From Gemmatimonadota bacterium (GTDB lineage Bacteria; Gemmatimonadota; Gemmatimonadetes; Longimicrobiales; Gaopeijiaceae): a stretch of DNA of 64,000 nt. A program made the translations under genes and the position numbers. The DNA is taken from assembly GCA_030428885.1 (NCBI GenBank), contig JAUIEJ010000010.1, positions 186,001 to 250,000 on the forward strand. The letters run 5' to 3'. Position 1 is the stretch's first letter; every line of letters begins with the position of its first letter. Below are positions 56,330 to 64,000 of the stretch, in pieces. Below the pieces are notes generated by a model. It was not told where the DNA came from. It did no database searches and saw nothing but the letters and a program-made list of their open reading frames with translations.

Positions 56330-57628
56330 TCACGCCAACAGCTCCCGCTCCCTCTCGAGACGGGCCGCCATGGCCCGGCGGAAGTCGGCGCCGAGACCCA
56401 CCGCCCGGGCCCGGGCGTCCCACGTGGACACGGCCTCCAGGACCTCGTCCACGATGGCCCGGGCCTGGGCGCTGCGGATGTCGAAGGCGTGGGCGACCTT
56501 CAGGCAGTCCTCCCGATCGATGCCCACGAACTTTCCCGCCACCGACATCTGGTGCTGGCGGGTCCAGGCGTCGTTTTCGGCGAACGAGACGTCGTAGGCC
56601 GGCGAGAGCCGCCACTCGCCCTCCGGGCTCATGAGGAAGGCGAAGTTCTTGAGGTGGTCGTCGTAGTTGACCGTGGCCAGGGCGAAGACCATGCGGCGGA
56701 AGGCCTGCACCACGGCCGTCTGGGGCATTCCGAGGCGCCGGATCACGTCGAAGTAGTCCTCGTAGCCGATCTGGTACTGCACGTTGTAGTCCAGGTGCAG
56801 CATGCCCCCCAGGGTGTGCATGTGCACCTTCGAGCCATCGAGCTCCCGGTCGAAGCGGCGGGTCATGAAGTGGGCGAGACCGTCGTCGCCCTGGAGTAGA
56901 TGGGTCTCGGCCATGTCGATGCCGCAGTCCCCGGCCATCTGGGCGTAGACGTACTCGAGGCGGCCCCACGGTCCCGGCTCGTAGGTCACCCGGTTTTCGA
57001 TGCCTCCTGAGGCCTTCGTCACCCCGTCGAACTTGATGATCCAGGGCTCGTCCCCCTCCTCGGGCGGGGCGTGACCGGACCGGACCCGATCGTCGGCCCG
57101 GTTCCAGAGGATCCCGGCCTTGGGCCGGGCGCCCCCCACGGTGGCCCCGACGCTGATGATCTCGGCGATGGCGTCGGTGGTGGCGCCTTCGATGACCCGC
57201 CGGGCCTGCGCGACCAGCGAGCGGACTTCCAGCGCGTGGTCGATCTCGGGGGTGGTCCTGGCCGCGGGGTGATACTCCAGGGCCCCCGGGCCCCGGTCGC
57301 CGACGTAGAGGAGCTTCTGGAGCGGCGTGACGCGCCGGCCCCGCAACGCCCCGTCGAAGTGGGCCTGGATGAGCGCCGTGCCGAAGCGATCGGGGAGTGA
57401 ATCGGCGACAACGCCCGGAAGGCCCTCGAAGGCCGGGGAGCGGGCCAGCTCGGGAAAGGTGCGGGGCGTGGGGTCGGAGACCGGCAGGTTGAGGGGGGAG
57501 ATCTCGACACCCTTGGCGGCGAAGTCGGGGTCGTACTGGACGATGTGACGCCCGTCCGACTCGGACTCCAGCAGGCCCGCGACCCGCTCGCCGTGGAGGA
57601 CCACGTCGGCCCGGGAGTACTCAGCCAT
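56330..57628 (-). CDS. hipA: HipA family serine/threonine kinase toxin
   Basis: 'ALATVNYDDHLKNFAFLMSPEGEWRLSPAYDVSFAEN' HipA-C catalytic motif; HipA-N-like start. Confidence 0.92.
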   Translation of the reverse strand: MAEYSRADVVLHGERVAGLLESESDGRHIVQYDPDFAAKGVEISPLNLPVSDPTPRTFPELARSPAFEGLPGVVADSLPDRFGTALIQAHFDGALRGRRVTPLQKLLYVGDRGPGALEYHPAARTTPEIDHALEVRSLVAQARRVIEGATTDAIAEIISVGATVGGARPKAGILWNRADDRVRSGHAPPEEGDEPWIIKFDGVTKASGGIENRVTYEPGPWGRLEYVYAQMAGDCGIDMAETHLLQGDDGLAHFMTRRFDRELDGSKVHMHTLGGMLHLDYNVQYQIGYEDYFDVIRRLGMPQTAVVQAFRRMVFALATVNYDDHLKNFAFLMSPEGEWRLSPAYDVSFAENDAWTRQHQMSVAGKFVGIDREDCLKVAHAFDIRSAQARAIVDEVLEAVSTWDARARAVGLGADFRRAMAARLERERELLA

Positions 57629-57950
57629 CGCCGTCGCCCTCGCCCCGCCCCGACCCCGAGGCCCGGCGGCGCGGCGTCCCCCGGGCCCCCGAGATCTCGA
57701 AGGGCGACACCTCCACGTCGGCCACCAGCACGTCGAGGTCGCCCAATCGACCCAGGGCCCGGAGCACCTGGATCAGGGTGGCCAGGTTCGTGTTGGCGCC
57801 GGTTTCGAGGCGCTGGACCGTGGCGATCCCGACACCGGCGGCGGCGGCCAATTCGGACTGGGTCTGGTTGCGCTGGAGTCGGAGCCGCTCGATGCGCCCT
57901 CCGATCTCCTCCAGGACGCCGGGCGTACGGGAGGTCTGGCGGATTTTCAT
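57621..57950 (-). CDS. hipB: HipB-like XRE family antitoxin
   Basis: 'IGGRIERLRLQRNQTQSELAAAAGVGIATVQRLETGANTNLATLIQVLRALGRL' HTH_3; 8-bp overlap with hipA. Confidence 0.9.
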   Translation of the reverse strand: MKIRQTSRTPGVLEEIGGRIERLRLQRNQTQSELAAAAGVGIATVQRLETGANTNLATLIQVLRALGRLGDLDVLVADVEVSPFEISGARGTPRRRASGSGRGEGDGDG

Positions 57951-58097
57951 AATCACTCGTAAACGATGTGTTAAAGCCTGCACACCCTCATAATATATCA
58001 GATACGATCATTTCTCGAAACATCTGAATCGCTGCGAGGCTCGGCCCGGGCGCCGCCGAAACGAAATGCTGGTCCGCTGGCCCCGCTTCCGCGTACC

Positions 58098-60434
58098 TTG
58101 GCCGCCATGACGCCTTCTTCCCGTCGGACCCGGCCCTCCCCCGCCCCGGACGCCCCCACCCCGCGCCCGCCCTACCGCTGGGCGGCTCTGGCCGGCGTCG
58201 TGGTCTTCGCCCTCTACGCGCTGACGTTGGCGCGCTCCACCGCCTTCTGGGACGCCAGCGAATACATCGCCACGGGGCACATCCTGGGCATTCCCCATCC
58301 CCCGGGGAATCCCCTCTTCGTGGTGCTGGCCCGGGCGTGGTCGGTGCTGCTCGAGCCCACGGGTCTGTCGGTGGCGGTGCGCATCAACCTGTTCAGCGCC
58401 TTCATGAGCGCCGCGGCCCACGGCCTCTGGTTCCTGGTGCTCCACCACGTGCTGCGGTCGTTCTCGGCGGATCGGGTCTTCCGCCTGGTGGGCGCCGGTG
58501 TGGCCACCCTGGTGAGCGCCACGGCGTTCACCGTCTGGAACCAGTCGAACGTGAACGAGAAGGTCTACACGGTGTCGCTCCTCACCATCGCCCTGCTGTC
58601 GTGGCTGGCGGTGCGCTGGTTCGAACAGCGGGGCCGGCCACGGGCCCACCGCCTCCTGGTCCTCATGGCCTTCGTCCTGGCCCTGAGCGTGGGCAACCAC
58701 CTCATGGCCTTCCTGGCCGCGCCGGCCCTGGCGGTGTTCGTGCTCCGGGCCCAGCCCCGACTGCTCCTGAACTGGAAGCTCCTGCCCCCGGCGGCGGTGG
58801 CCGTGCTTCTGGGGCTCTCCATCCACCTGGTGCTCCCCATCCGGGCCGAGCTCGATCCGGTGATCAACGAGGCGGCGCCGGAGTGCGAGTCGCTGGGGAG
58901 CGCCCTGGGGGCCATCGCCACCTACGGTCGGGCGGGGTGTGCGCCCCTGAGCGCCGCCCTCACCCGGGCCCAGTACACGGTGGAGGGCGAACCGGGCCCG
59001 GGGCTCACCGGCCCCCGCCAGGCCCCGCTGAGCGCCCAGGTCCTGAACTACGCCCAGTACTTCGACTGGCAGTGGGGACGTTCGATCCAGGGCGACGATC
59101 GGCTGCTTCCGCCCCTCCGGGCCCTGGTGACGCTGCTGTTCCTGGGGCTCGGGCTGTGGGGCGCGCTGGAGCACCGCCGCCGGGACGGGCCGACCTTCGC
59201 CTACGTGGCCGTGCTCTTCGCCACGCTGTCGGTGGGGCTGGTCTGGTATCTCAACTTCCAGTGGGGGTTCTCGATCCCCGATCCGGCGGTCGACCCCACG
59301 GTCCACGAGGTACGGGAGCGCGACTACTTCTTCATTCTTTCGTTTTCGGTCTGGGGACTGTGGGCGGGCCTGGGGATCGTGGCGGCGTGGCACACCCTGG
59401 CGGAGCGGGCCGGCTCCCTCGCCCGGGGGGCTCCGGTGCTGGCCCTGGCCCTGATTCCCCTGGTGCTGAACGCCCCCTGGGCCGACCGCTCCGGTGACCG
59501 TGTCGCCCGGGACTTCGCCTACAACCTGCTCATGTCGGTGGAGCCGTACGGAGTCCTCTTCACCAACGGGGACAACGACACCTTCCCCCTCTGGTACCTC
59601 CAGGAGGTGGAGGGCATCCGCCGGGACGTGACCGTGGTGGTCTCGACCTACCTGGACACCGAATGGTACGCCCGGCAGCTCCGGGATCTCACCCGTCCGT
59701 GCGAGGACGGGCGGGACTGGGCCGACGATCCCACCCGCATCATCTGCCAGCGGCCCTACGCCACCGCCGACGTGGCCGCGGTCTACACCCACGACGCCGA
59801 CACGGTGGCGCCCCATCAGACGGCGCTGATGATGGACGCGCCGGTGAAGGTGCCGTCGCGGCCGATCCTGGATCTGGACGACGACACCCTGCGCCAGGTG
59901 GCCGGGCAGCTCTGGCCCCTGCCGGCGGGGCAGCGCTTCGCCTTCGGCGAGGTGCGCACCGCCCTCCCGGTGGACACGGTGCTGTACCCCCGGCACCAGT
60001 TCATGCTGGCGATCCTGGACGCCGCCGTGGGCGATCGGCCCGTCTACTTCTCCACCAGCACCAACGCCGGCGACTGGCTGGGCCTGGACCCCTACCTGGT
60101 GCGCCAGGGGTTCGCCTTCCGGCTTCACGAGGGACTCCTCCCAGACACGGCACCGGCGGGGGTGGTGGGACTCCCGGAAGACTGGCCCCTCACCGTGGTC
60201 ACGGGACGCTGGCTGGACCTGGACCGGACCCGAACCCTCCTGGACGACGTGTTCCTGCGCCGCGACGGGCTGCCCGACTGGGACCACTGGCCCGACATGG
60301 CGGCGGGGGCGTTTCCCATGTACTGGGCGTGGACCCACTACGCCCTGGCCCAGGGCGCTCTGGGCCAGGGCGATCGGGCCGAAGCCCAGCGCCACCTGGC
60401 CATGGGCGATCGCTGGGCGGACCTGGGGAGCTGA
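58098..60434 (+). CDS. DUF2723 membrane protein (protein O-glycosyltransferase-like)
   Basis: 'TLARSTAFWDASEYIATGHILGIPHPPGNPLFVVLARAWSVL' and 'VLFTNGDNDTFPLWYLQEVEGIRRDVTVV' are DUF2723 signatures. Confidence 0.92.
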   Translation: MAAMTPSSRRTRPSPAPDAPTPRPPYRWAALAGVVVFALYALTLARSTAFWDASEYIATGHILGIPHPPGNPLFVVLARAWSVLLEPTGLSVAVRINLFSAFMSAAAHGLWFLVLHHVLRSFSADRVFRLVGAGVATLVSATAFTVWNQSNVNEKVYTVSLLTIALLSWLAVRWFEQRGRPRAHRLLVLMAFVLALSVGNHLMAFLAAPALAVFVLRAQPRLLLNWKLLPPAAVAVLLGLSIHLVLPIRAELDPVINEAAPECESLGSALGAIATYGRAGCAPLSAALTRAQYTVEGEPGPGLTGPRQAPLSAQVLNYAQYFDWQWGRSIQGDDRLLPPLRALVTLLFLGLGLWGALEHRRRDGPTFAYVAVLFATLSVGLVWYLNFQWGFSIPDPAVDPTVHEVRERDYFFILSFSVWGLWAGLGIVAAWHTLAERAGSLARGAPVLALALIPLVLNAPWADRSGDRVARDFAYNLLMSVEPYGVLFTNGDNDTFPLWYLQEVEGIRRDVTVVVSTYLDTEWYARQLRDLTRPCEDGRDWADDPTRIICQRPYATADVAAVYTHDADTVAPHQTALMMDAPVKVPSRPILDLDDDTLRQVAGQLWPLPAGQRFAFGEVRTALPVDTVLYPRHQFMLAILDAAVGDRPVYFSTSTNAGDWLGLDPYLVRQGFAFRLHEGLLPDTAPAGVVGLPEDWPLTVVTGRWLDLDRTRTLLDDVFLRRDGLPDWDHWPDMAAGAFPMYWAWTHYALAQGALGQGDRAEAQRHLAMGDRWADLGS

Positions 60435-60469
60435 GCCCCTGGCTTGACCCCGGCGGAGGGATCCAGTAT

Positions 60470-60498
60470 TTCAGTTACTGAAGCACTCAGTTACTGAA
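60470..60498 (+). promoter_or_regulatory. Tandem PadR operator-like palindromes
   Basis: TCAGTTACTGAA twice, 16 bp apart (60471-60482, 60487-60498); TTCAGT-T-ACTGAA is an exact palindrome around a central T. Confidence 0.65.
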
Positions 60499-60514
60499 AC
60501 ACTACGGTGGCTCC

Positions 60515-60865
60515 ATGTCGTCCCCTCCCCCGCCCCTGCCGTTCAAGGTCACGCCCCAGGTCTTCCACGTCCTGCTCTCTCTGGTGGACGGGGAGATGCA
60601 CGCGTACGGAATCATGAAGGCCGTGGAGTCCCGCACGGAGGGGAGCCTCCGCATCGCGCCGGGGTCGCTCCACTTCACCCTGACCAAGCTCCTGGACGCA
60701 TCGCTCCTGGAGGAAGTCGAGGGCGAGGCCGACGACACGGGCGACTCCCGGCGGCGGCTCTACCGCCTCACGGAACGGGGCCGCCGGGTGGTCTCGGCGG
60801 AAGCCACCCAGCTCGCCCGGACGGTGGAGTTCGCCCGGGAGCGAAATCTCATCGGAGAGCGCTGA
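60515..60865 (+). CDS. PadR family transcriptional regulator
   Basis: 'FHVLLSLVDGEMHAYGIMKAVESRTEGSLRIAPGSLHFTLTKLLDASLLEEVEGEADD'. Confidence 0.94.
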   Translation: MSSPPPPLPFKVTPQVFHVLLSLVDGEMHAYGIMKAVESRTEGSLRIAPGSLHFTLTKLLDASLLEEVEGEADDTGDSRRRLYRLTERGRRVVSAEATQLARTVEFARERNLIGER

Positions 60866-60868
60866 GCG

Positions 60869-63541
60869 GTGGGCGCCTTCCGCCGGGTGTTCGTCGCCTT
60901 CCTCCTGGCCCACTTCCCCCGAGACTTCCGGAAGGAGCGGGGGGACGAACTGCGGCGCAGCTACGAGGAGGCGTTCCGGGACGCCACACCCCCGTTCGCC
61001 CTGGCCACGGCGCTGCGCCTCTGGTGGGACGCGGGGACGACCTCGGTGCGGCTCCGACGGTGGGAGAGGGAACGACGACGACGAGGGACCAACACGGGGA
61101 GGTGGGAGATGGGAAGCGGATGGATGGACCTTCGAATCGCGCTCCGGTCGCTGCTGCGCAGCCCGGTCTTCACGGCGACCATGGTGGCGGTCATGGGCCT
61201 GGGCATCGGGGCCAACACGGCGATCTTCACCGTGGCCCACGGTCTGCTCCTGGCGCCCCTTCCGTACGAAGACGGAGCCCGCATCGTCCGCCTGGAGAAC
61301 CGCTACCTCCCGTCGGGCCGCACCGGGTGGGTGTCGGCCCCCGAGCTGGCCGAATACGGAACCGCCACCGACGCCCTGTCGTCGGTGGTGGCGCTGTCGC
61401 CCGAATCCATGAACCTCACCGGCATCGAGACGCCCCTGGCCCTGGACGGACTGCGGGCGAGTCCGGGCCTGCTGAGCCTGCTGGGGGCCGCCCCGGCGCT
61501 GGGACGGGGCTTCGAGGCGGACGAGGGACGGCCCGGAGCCCCGCCCACGGTGATCCTCGGCCAAGGGCTGTGGCAGCGGGCCTTCGGATCGGATCCCGGG
61601 GTGCTGGGCCGCACCGTGGAGCTGGACGGCGTCGCCCGCATCGTCGTGGGCGTCCTTCCCCCGACCTACCGACCCATCTCCGAATACCTCTTCCCCGGGC
61701 GGGACGAGGACTTCGTGGTGCCCCTGGTCACCGATCCCGCCACCTTCGACGACCGCTCGGTGGAACACCACAACCTGCTGCCCCTGGCCCGCCTCCCCGG
61801 CGCCGTCGAGCCGGCGGAGGCCGAGGTGCGTCTCCGGGCGGCGGTGGAGCGGGTGGAGGCGCGGTATCCGGGCATCTCGTCGGCCGGCTCCCGGGACGTG
61901 GCCCTCACGCCGTTGCGGGAGGCCGCCGTGGGGGCCGCGGGCCGAACGCTGGACCTGCTGTTCGTGGGGGTGGGGCTGGTGCTCCTGGTGGCCTCCATCA
62001 ACGTCGCCCTCCTGCTCCTGGCTCGGGCCGAAGCCCGCCAGGGCGAGGCGGCGGTCCGGGCGGCCCTGGGGGCGGGTCGGGCGCGACTCGCCTGGTCCAG
62101 CGCCGCCGAGGCCCTGTTGATCGGGCTGGCCGGGGGCGCGGCGGGTCTGGCGGCGGCCGCCCTGGGCGGCGGAGCCATCCGGCGGCTCCTGCCCTCGGCG
62201 CTGACCGTTCCCGGCGGCATGGAGCTGGGGGCGCCGGCCCTGGTGTTCACCCTGGGCGTGTCGGTGGCCGCGGGACTGCTGGCCGGCGCGATCCCCTCCC
62301 TGGTCACGGCCCGCTCGGGACTCCAGGGGGCCCTGCGGTCGGGCCGGAGGCGGGGCGGTCCGGCCCGGTCCCAGGTGCGCAGCGCCCTGGTGATCGGCCA
62401 GATCGCCGGGGCGGTGGTGCTCGCCGCGGGGGCGACCCTCCTGGTCCGGAGCCTCCAGGGCCTTCGGTCGGTGGACCCGGGCTTCGAGTCCCAGGGGCGG
62501 CACCTGGTGGAGATCAGCGCGCCCCGATCGGGATACGGCGACGCCGACGCGGTCCGGCGCCTGTACACCGCGGTCGTGGAGGGACTCCAGGCCCGGGCCG
62601 GAATCGAATCGGCCGCCGCCTCGTGGCAGACCCCGCAGCAGGCCCAGGTCAGCGACTGGCCGGTCTACCCGGAGCGAGCGGGAGAATCGGAGTGGGTGGC
62701 GGCGGATCCGAACCTGGTCAGCCCCGGCTATTTCGACACCTTCGGCATCCGGCTCGTGGAGGGCCGGGGGTTCGACGCGGACGACGCGGATCGCCCGGTG
62801 GGCCCGGTGATCCTGAACGAGACCGCCGCGGCCGCGCTGTGGCCCGGGGAGTCGGCCGTGGGCCGCCGGGTCAACCTGAGCTTCGGCGAGCCCGTGTGGC
62901 GGGAGGTGGTGGGTGTGGTGGCCGACGTGCGAGGGCGGGGGCTCGGCGAAGCGCCGCGGGTCCAGACCTACATGACGTTCGGGGAGGGGCCGTTCGGCAC
63001 GGTCCCGGCCCTCACGATCACCACCCGGGGCCGCCTCGAAGGCGCCGGCCTCGCCCAGGCCGTACGGGAGACCCTCGCCGGAATCGACCCGAACCTGCCC
63101 GTGGGGGACGTGCGCTCCCTGGACGCCCAGGTGGCGGCCTCGGTGGAGCGGGAACGCCTGGTGACCGTGCTGGTGAGTCTCTTCGCCTCGGTGGCCCTCC
63201 TCCTCGGCGCCGTGGGGGTCTACGGAGCCGTGGCCTTCGAGGTGCGACGCCGCACCCCGGAGATCGGCCTCCGCATCGCCATCGGCGCCCCCCCACGCGG
63301 CGTGGTGGGCAGCGTCCTGGGCGACGGCGCGCGGCTGGGCGCGGCGGGCATCGCCCTGGGCCTCGCCGGAGCCCTGGCCTCGGGCCGGCTCCTGGAGAGC
63401 TTCCTGTTCGACGTGTCGCGGAACGACCCGCTGACCCTGGCCCTGGTGAGCGCCGGCGTCCTGCTGGTGGTGGTGGCCGCGAGCTTCCTGCCGGCCCACC
63501 GCGCCTCGACGCTGGACCCGGGAGTGGCGTTCCGGGAGTGA
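60869..63541 (+). CDS. ADOP-type (MacB/FtsX) ABC transporter permease
   Basis: N-terminal prefix 'FPRDFRKERGDELRRSYEEAF', MacB PCD and two FtsX blocks ('RRRTPEIGLRIAIGAPPRGVVGSVLGDG'). Confidence 0.93.
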   Translation: MGAFRRVFVAFLLAHFPRDFRKERGDELRRSYEEAFRDATPPFALATALRLWWDAGTTSVRLRRWERERRRRGTNTGRWEMGSGWMDLRIALRSLLRSPVFTATMVAVMGLGIGANTAIFTVAHGLLLAPLPYEDGARIVRLENRYLPSGRTGWVSAPELAEYGTATDALSSVVALSPESMNLTGIETPLALDGLRASPGLLSLLGAAPALGRGFEADEGRPGAPPTVILGQGLWQRAFGSDPGVLGRTVELDGVARIVVGVLPPTYRPISEYLFPGRDEDFVVPLVTDPATFDDRSVEHHNLLPLARLPGAVEPAEAEVRLRAAVERVEARYPGISSAGSRDVALTPLREAAVGAAGRTLDLLFVGVGLVLLVASINVALLLLARAEARQGEAAVRAALGAGRARLAWSSAAEALLIGLAGGAAGLAAAALGGGAIRRLLPSALTVPGGMELGAPALVFTLGVSVAAGLLAGAIPSLVTARSGLQGALRSGRRRGGPARSQVRSALVIGQIAGAVVLAAGATLLVRSLQGLRSVDPGFESQGRHLVEISAPRSGYGDADAVRRLYTAVVEGLQARAGIESAAASWQTPQQAQVSDWPVYPERAGESEWVAADPNLVSPGYFDTFGIRLVEGRGFDADDADRPVGPVILNETAAAALWPGESAVGRRVNLSFGEPVWREVVGVVADVRGRGLGEAPRVQTYMTFGEGPFGTVPALTITTRGRLEGAGLAQAVRETLAGIDPNLPVGDVRSLDAQVAASVERERLVTVLVSLFASVALLLGAVGVYGAVAFEVRRRTPEIGLRIAIGAPPRGVVGSVLGDGARLGAAGIALGLAGALASGRLLESFLFDVSRNDPLTLALVSAGVLLVVVAASFLPAHRASTLDPGVAFRE

Positions 63542-63622
63542 GCGGCCGCCTCAGGGGCGGGCGCCGCCGGTTGTGGGGAGTTCGCGTCGCAACCCGGGCC
63601 CGGAACCCGGTGTCGAAGGAGC

Positions 63623-64000
63623 ATGACCACGATTCCGACGCGGTTCCGTACGGGCCCCGGGGCCACGCTTGTGGTGGCCGGGGGCCTCCTTGCGAGCCCC
63701 TTGGCTGGGCAACTGCCCACCCTCGAGCCCCTGGGCGAGCCCATCGGGTGCGCAGCGTGCACCGACGCCCGGGCCTTCGGGGCGGTGATGGGCCTCTCGG
63801 TGCGGGCCGGCGGCGGTTTGGCCGTGGCCGACCGCGACGAGCCCATGGTGCGCCTCTTCGCGCCCGACGGGTCGCCGGAGGGCGCATTCGGGCGCCGGGG
63901 CGAAGGTCCGGGGGAGATCCGGCGCATCGAGAGCGTGGCGGCCACCGACGCCGGCACGTACCTGGTCAGTGATTTCATGGGCCGGGCCCTCACCGAGTTC
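63623..64000 (+). CDS. 6-bladed beta-propeller protein (partial, truncated by window end)
   Basis: Signal peptide MTTIPTRFRTGPGATLVVAGGLLASPLAGQ; 'DEPMVRLFAPDGSPEGAFGRRGEGPGEIRRIESV'. Confidence 0.7.
   Translation, partial: MTTIPTRFRTGPGATLVVAGGLLASPLAGQLPTLEPLGEPIGCAACTDARAFGAVMGLSVRAGGGLAVADRDEPMVRLFAPDGSPEGAFGRRGEGPGEIRRIESVAATDAGTYLVSDFMGRALTEF

Noticed and set aside
1-64000. CRISPR arrays, rRNA genes, IS elements
   Set aside because: No regularly spaced 24-40 bp repeats with unique spacers, no rRNA-like sequence, and no transposase ORFs seen in the ORF list.

Overview
The window is 64 kb of very GC-rich bacterial chromosome. Gene content (PadR plus ADOP-type FtsX permeases, TolB-propeller amidohydrolases, 6-bladed propeller lipoproteins, DUF2723 membrane proteins) suggests Gemmatimonadota or a related diderm phylum; this is inference, since no marker gene or rRNA is present. 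Most of the window is ordinary core genome: membrane glycosyltransferases, a flippase-like/methyltransferase fusion, three PadR loci, a Na+/solute symporter, an Amidase_3 protein, a CSLREAI/beta-helix surface protein, monomeric isocitrate dehydrogenase, TamB-TamA-YihY, an aldolase plus PPi-type phosphofructokinase pair, a pyruvate:ferredoxin oxidoreductase cluster with an unusual gamma-GltD-ferredoxin fusion, two RR-HDOD paralogues, a B3-like metallo-beta-lactamase and HipBA. The standout is an ~8.1 kb integrative element (about 45594-53681). It splits a host tRNA-Lys(UUU) gene in the anticodon arm, leaving the 3' part at 45560-45606 and the 5' part at 53669-53707 with a shared 13-bp core ATTAAAAGTCCGT. 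It carries its own intact tRNA-Lys(UUU) (45703-45775) just inside the left end. The element encodes a tyrosine recombinase, an Xis-like protein, an HTH protein with a hyperacidic tail and a small HUH-type Rep with a perfect 16-bp-arm hairpin upstream. Its cargo is a four-gene, lower-GC, co-directional set: a DNA methyltransferase fused to an Mrr-like nuclease domain, a PLD-family nuclease and two proteins I do not recognise. I interpret the cargo as a candidate undescribed defence/restriction module. Start codons were chosen by eye (RBS, overlap, signal peptide) and may be off by a few codons.
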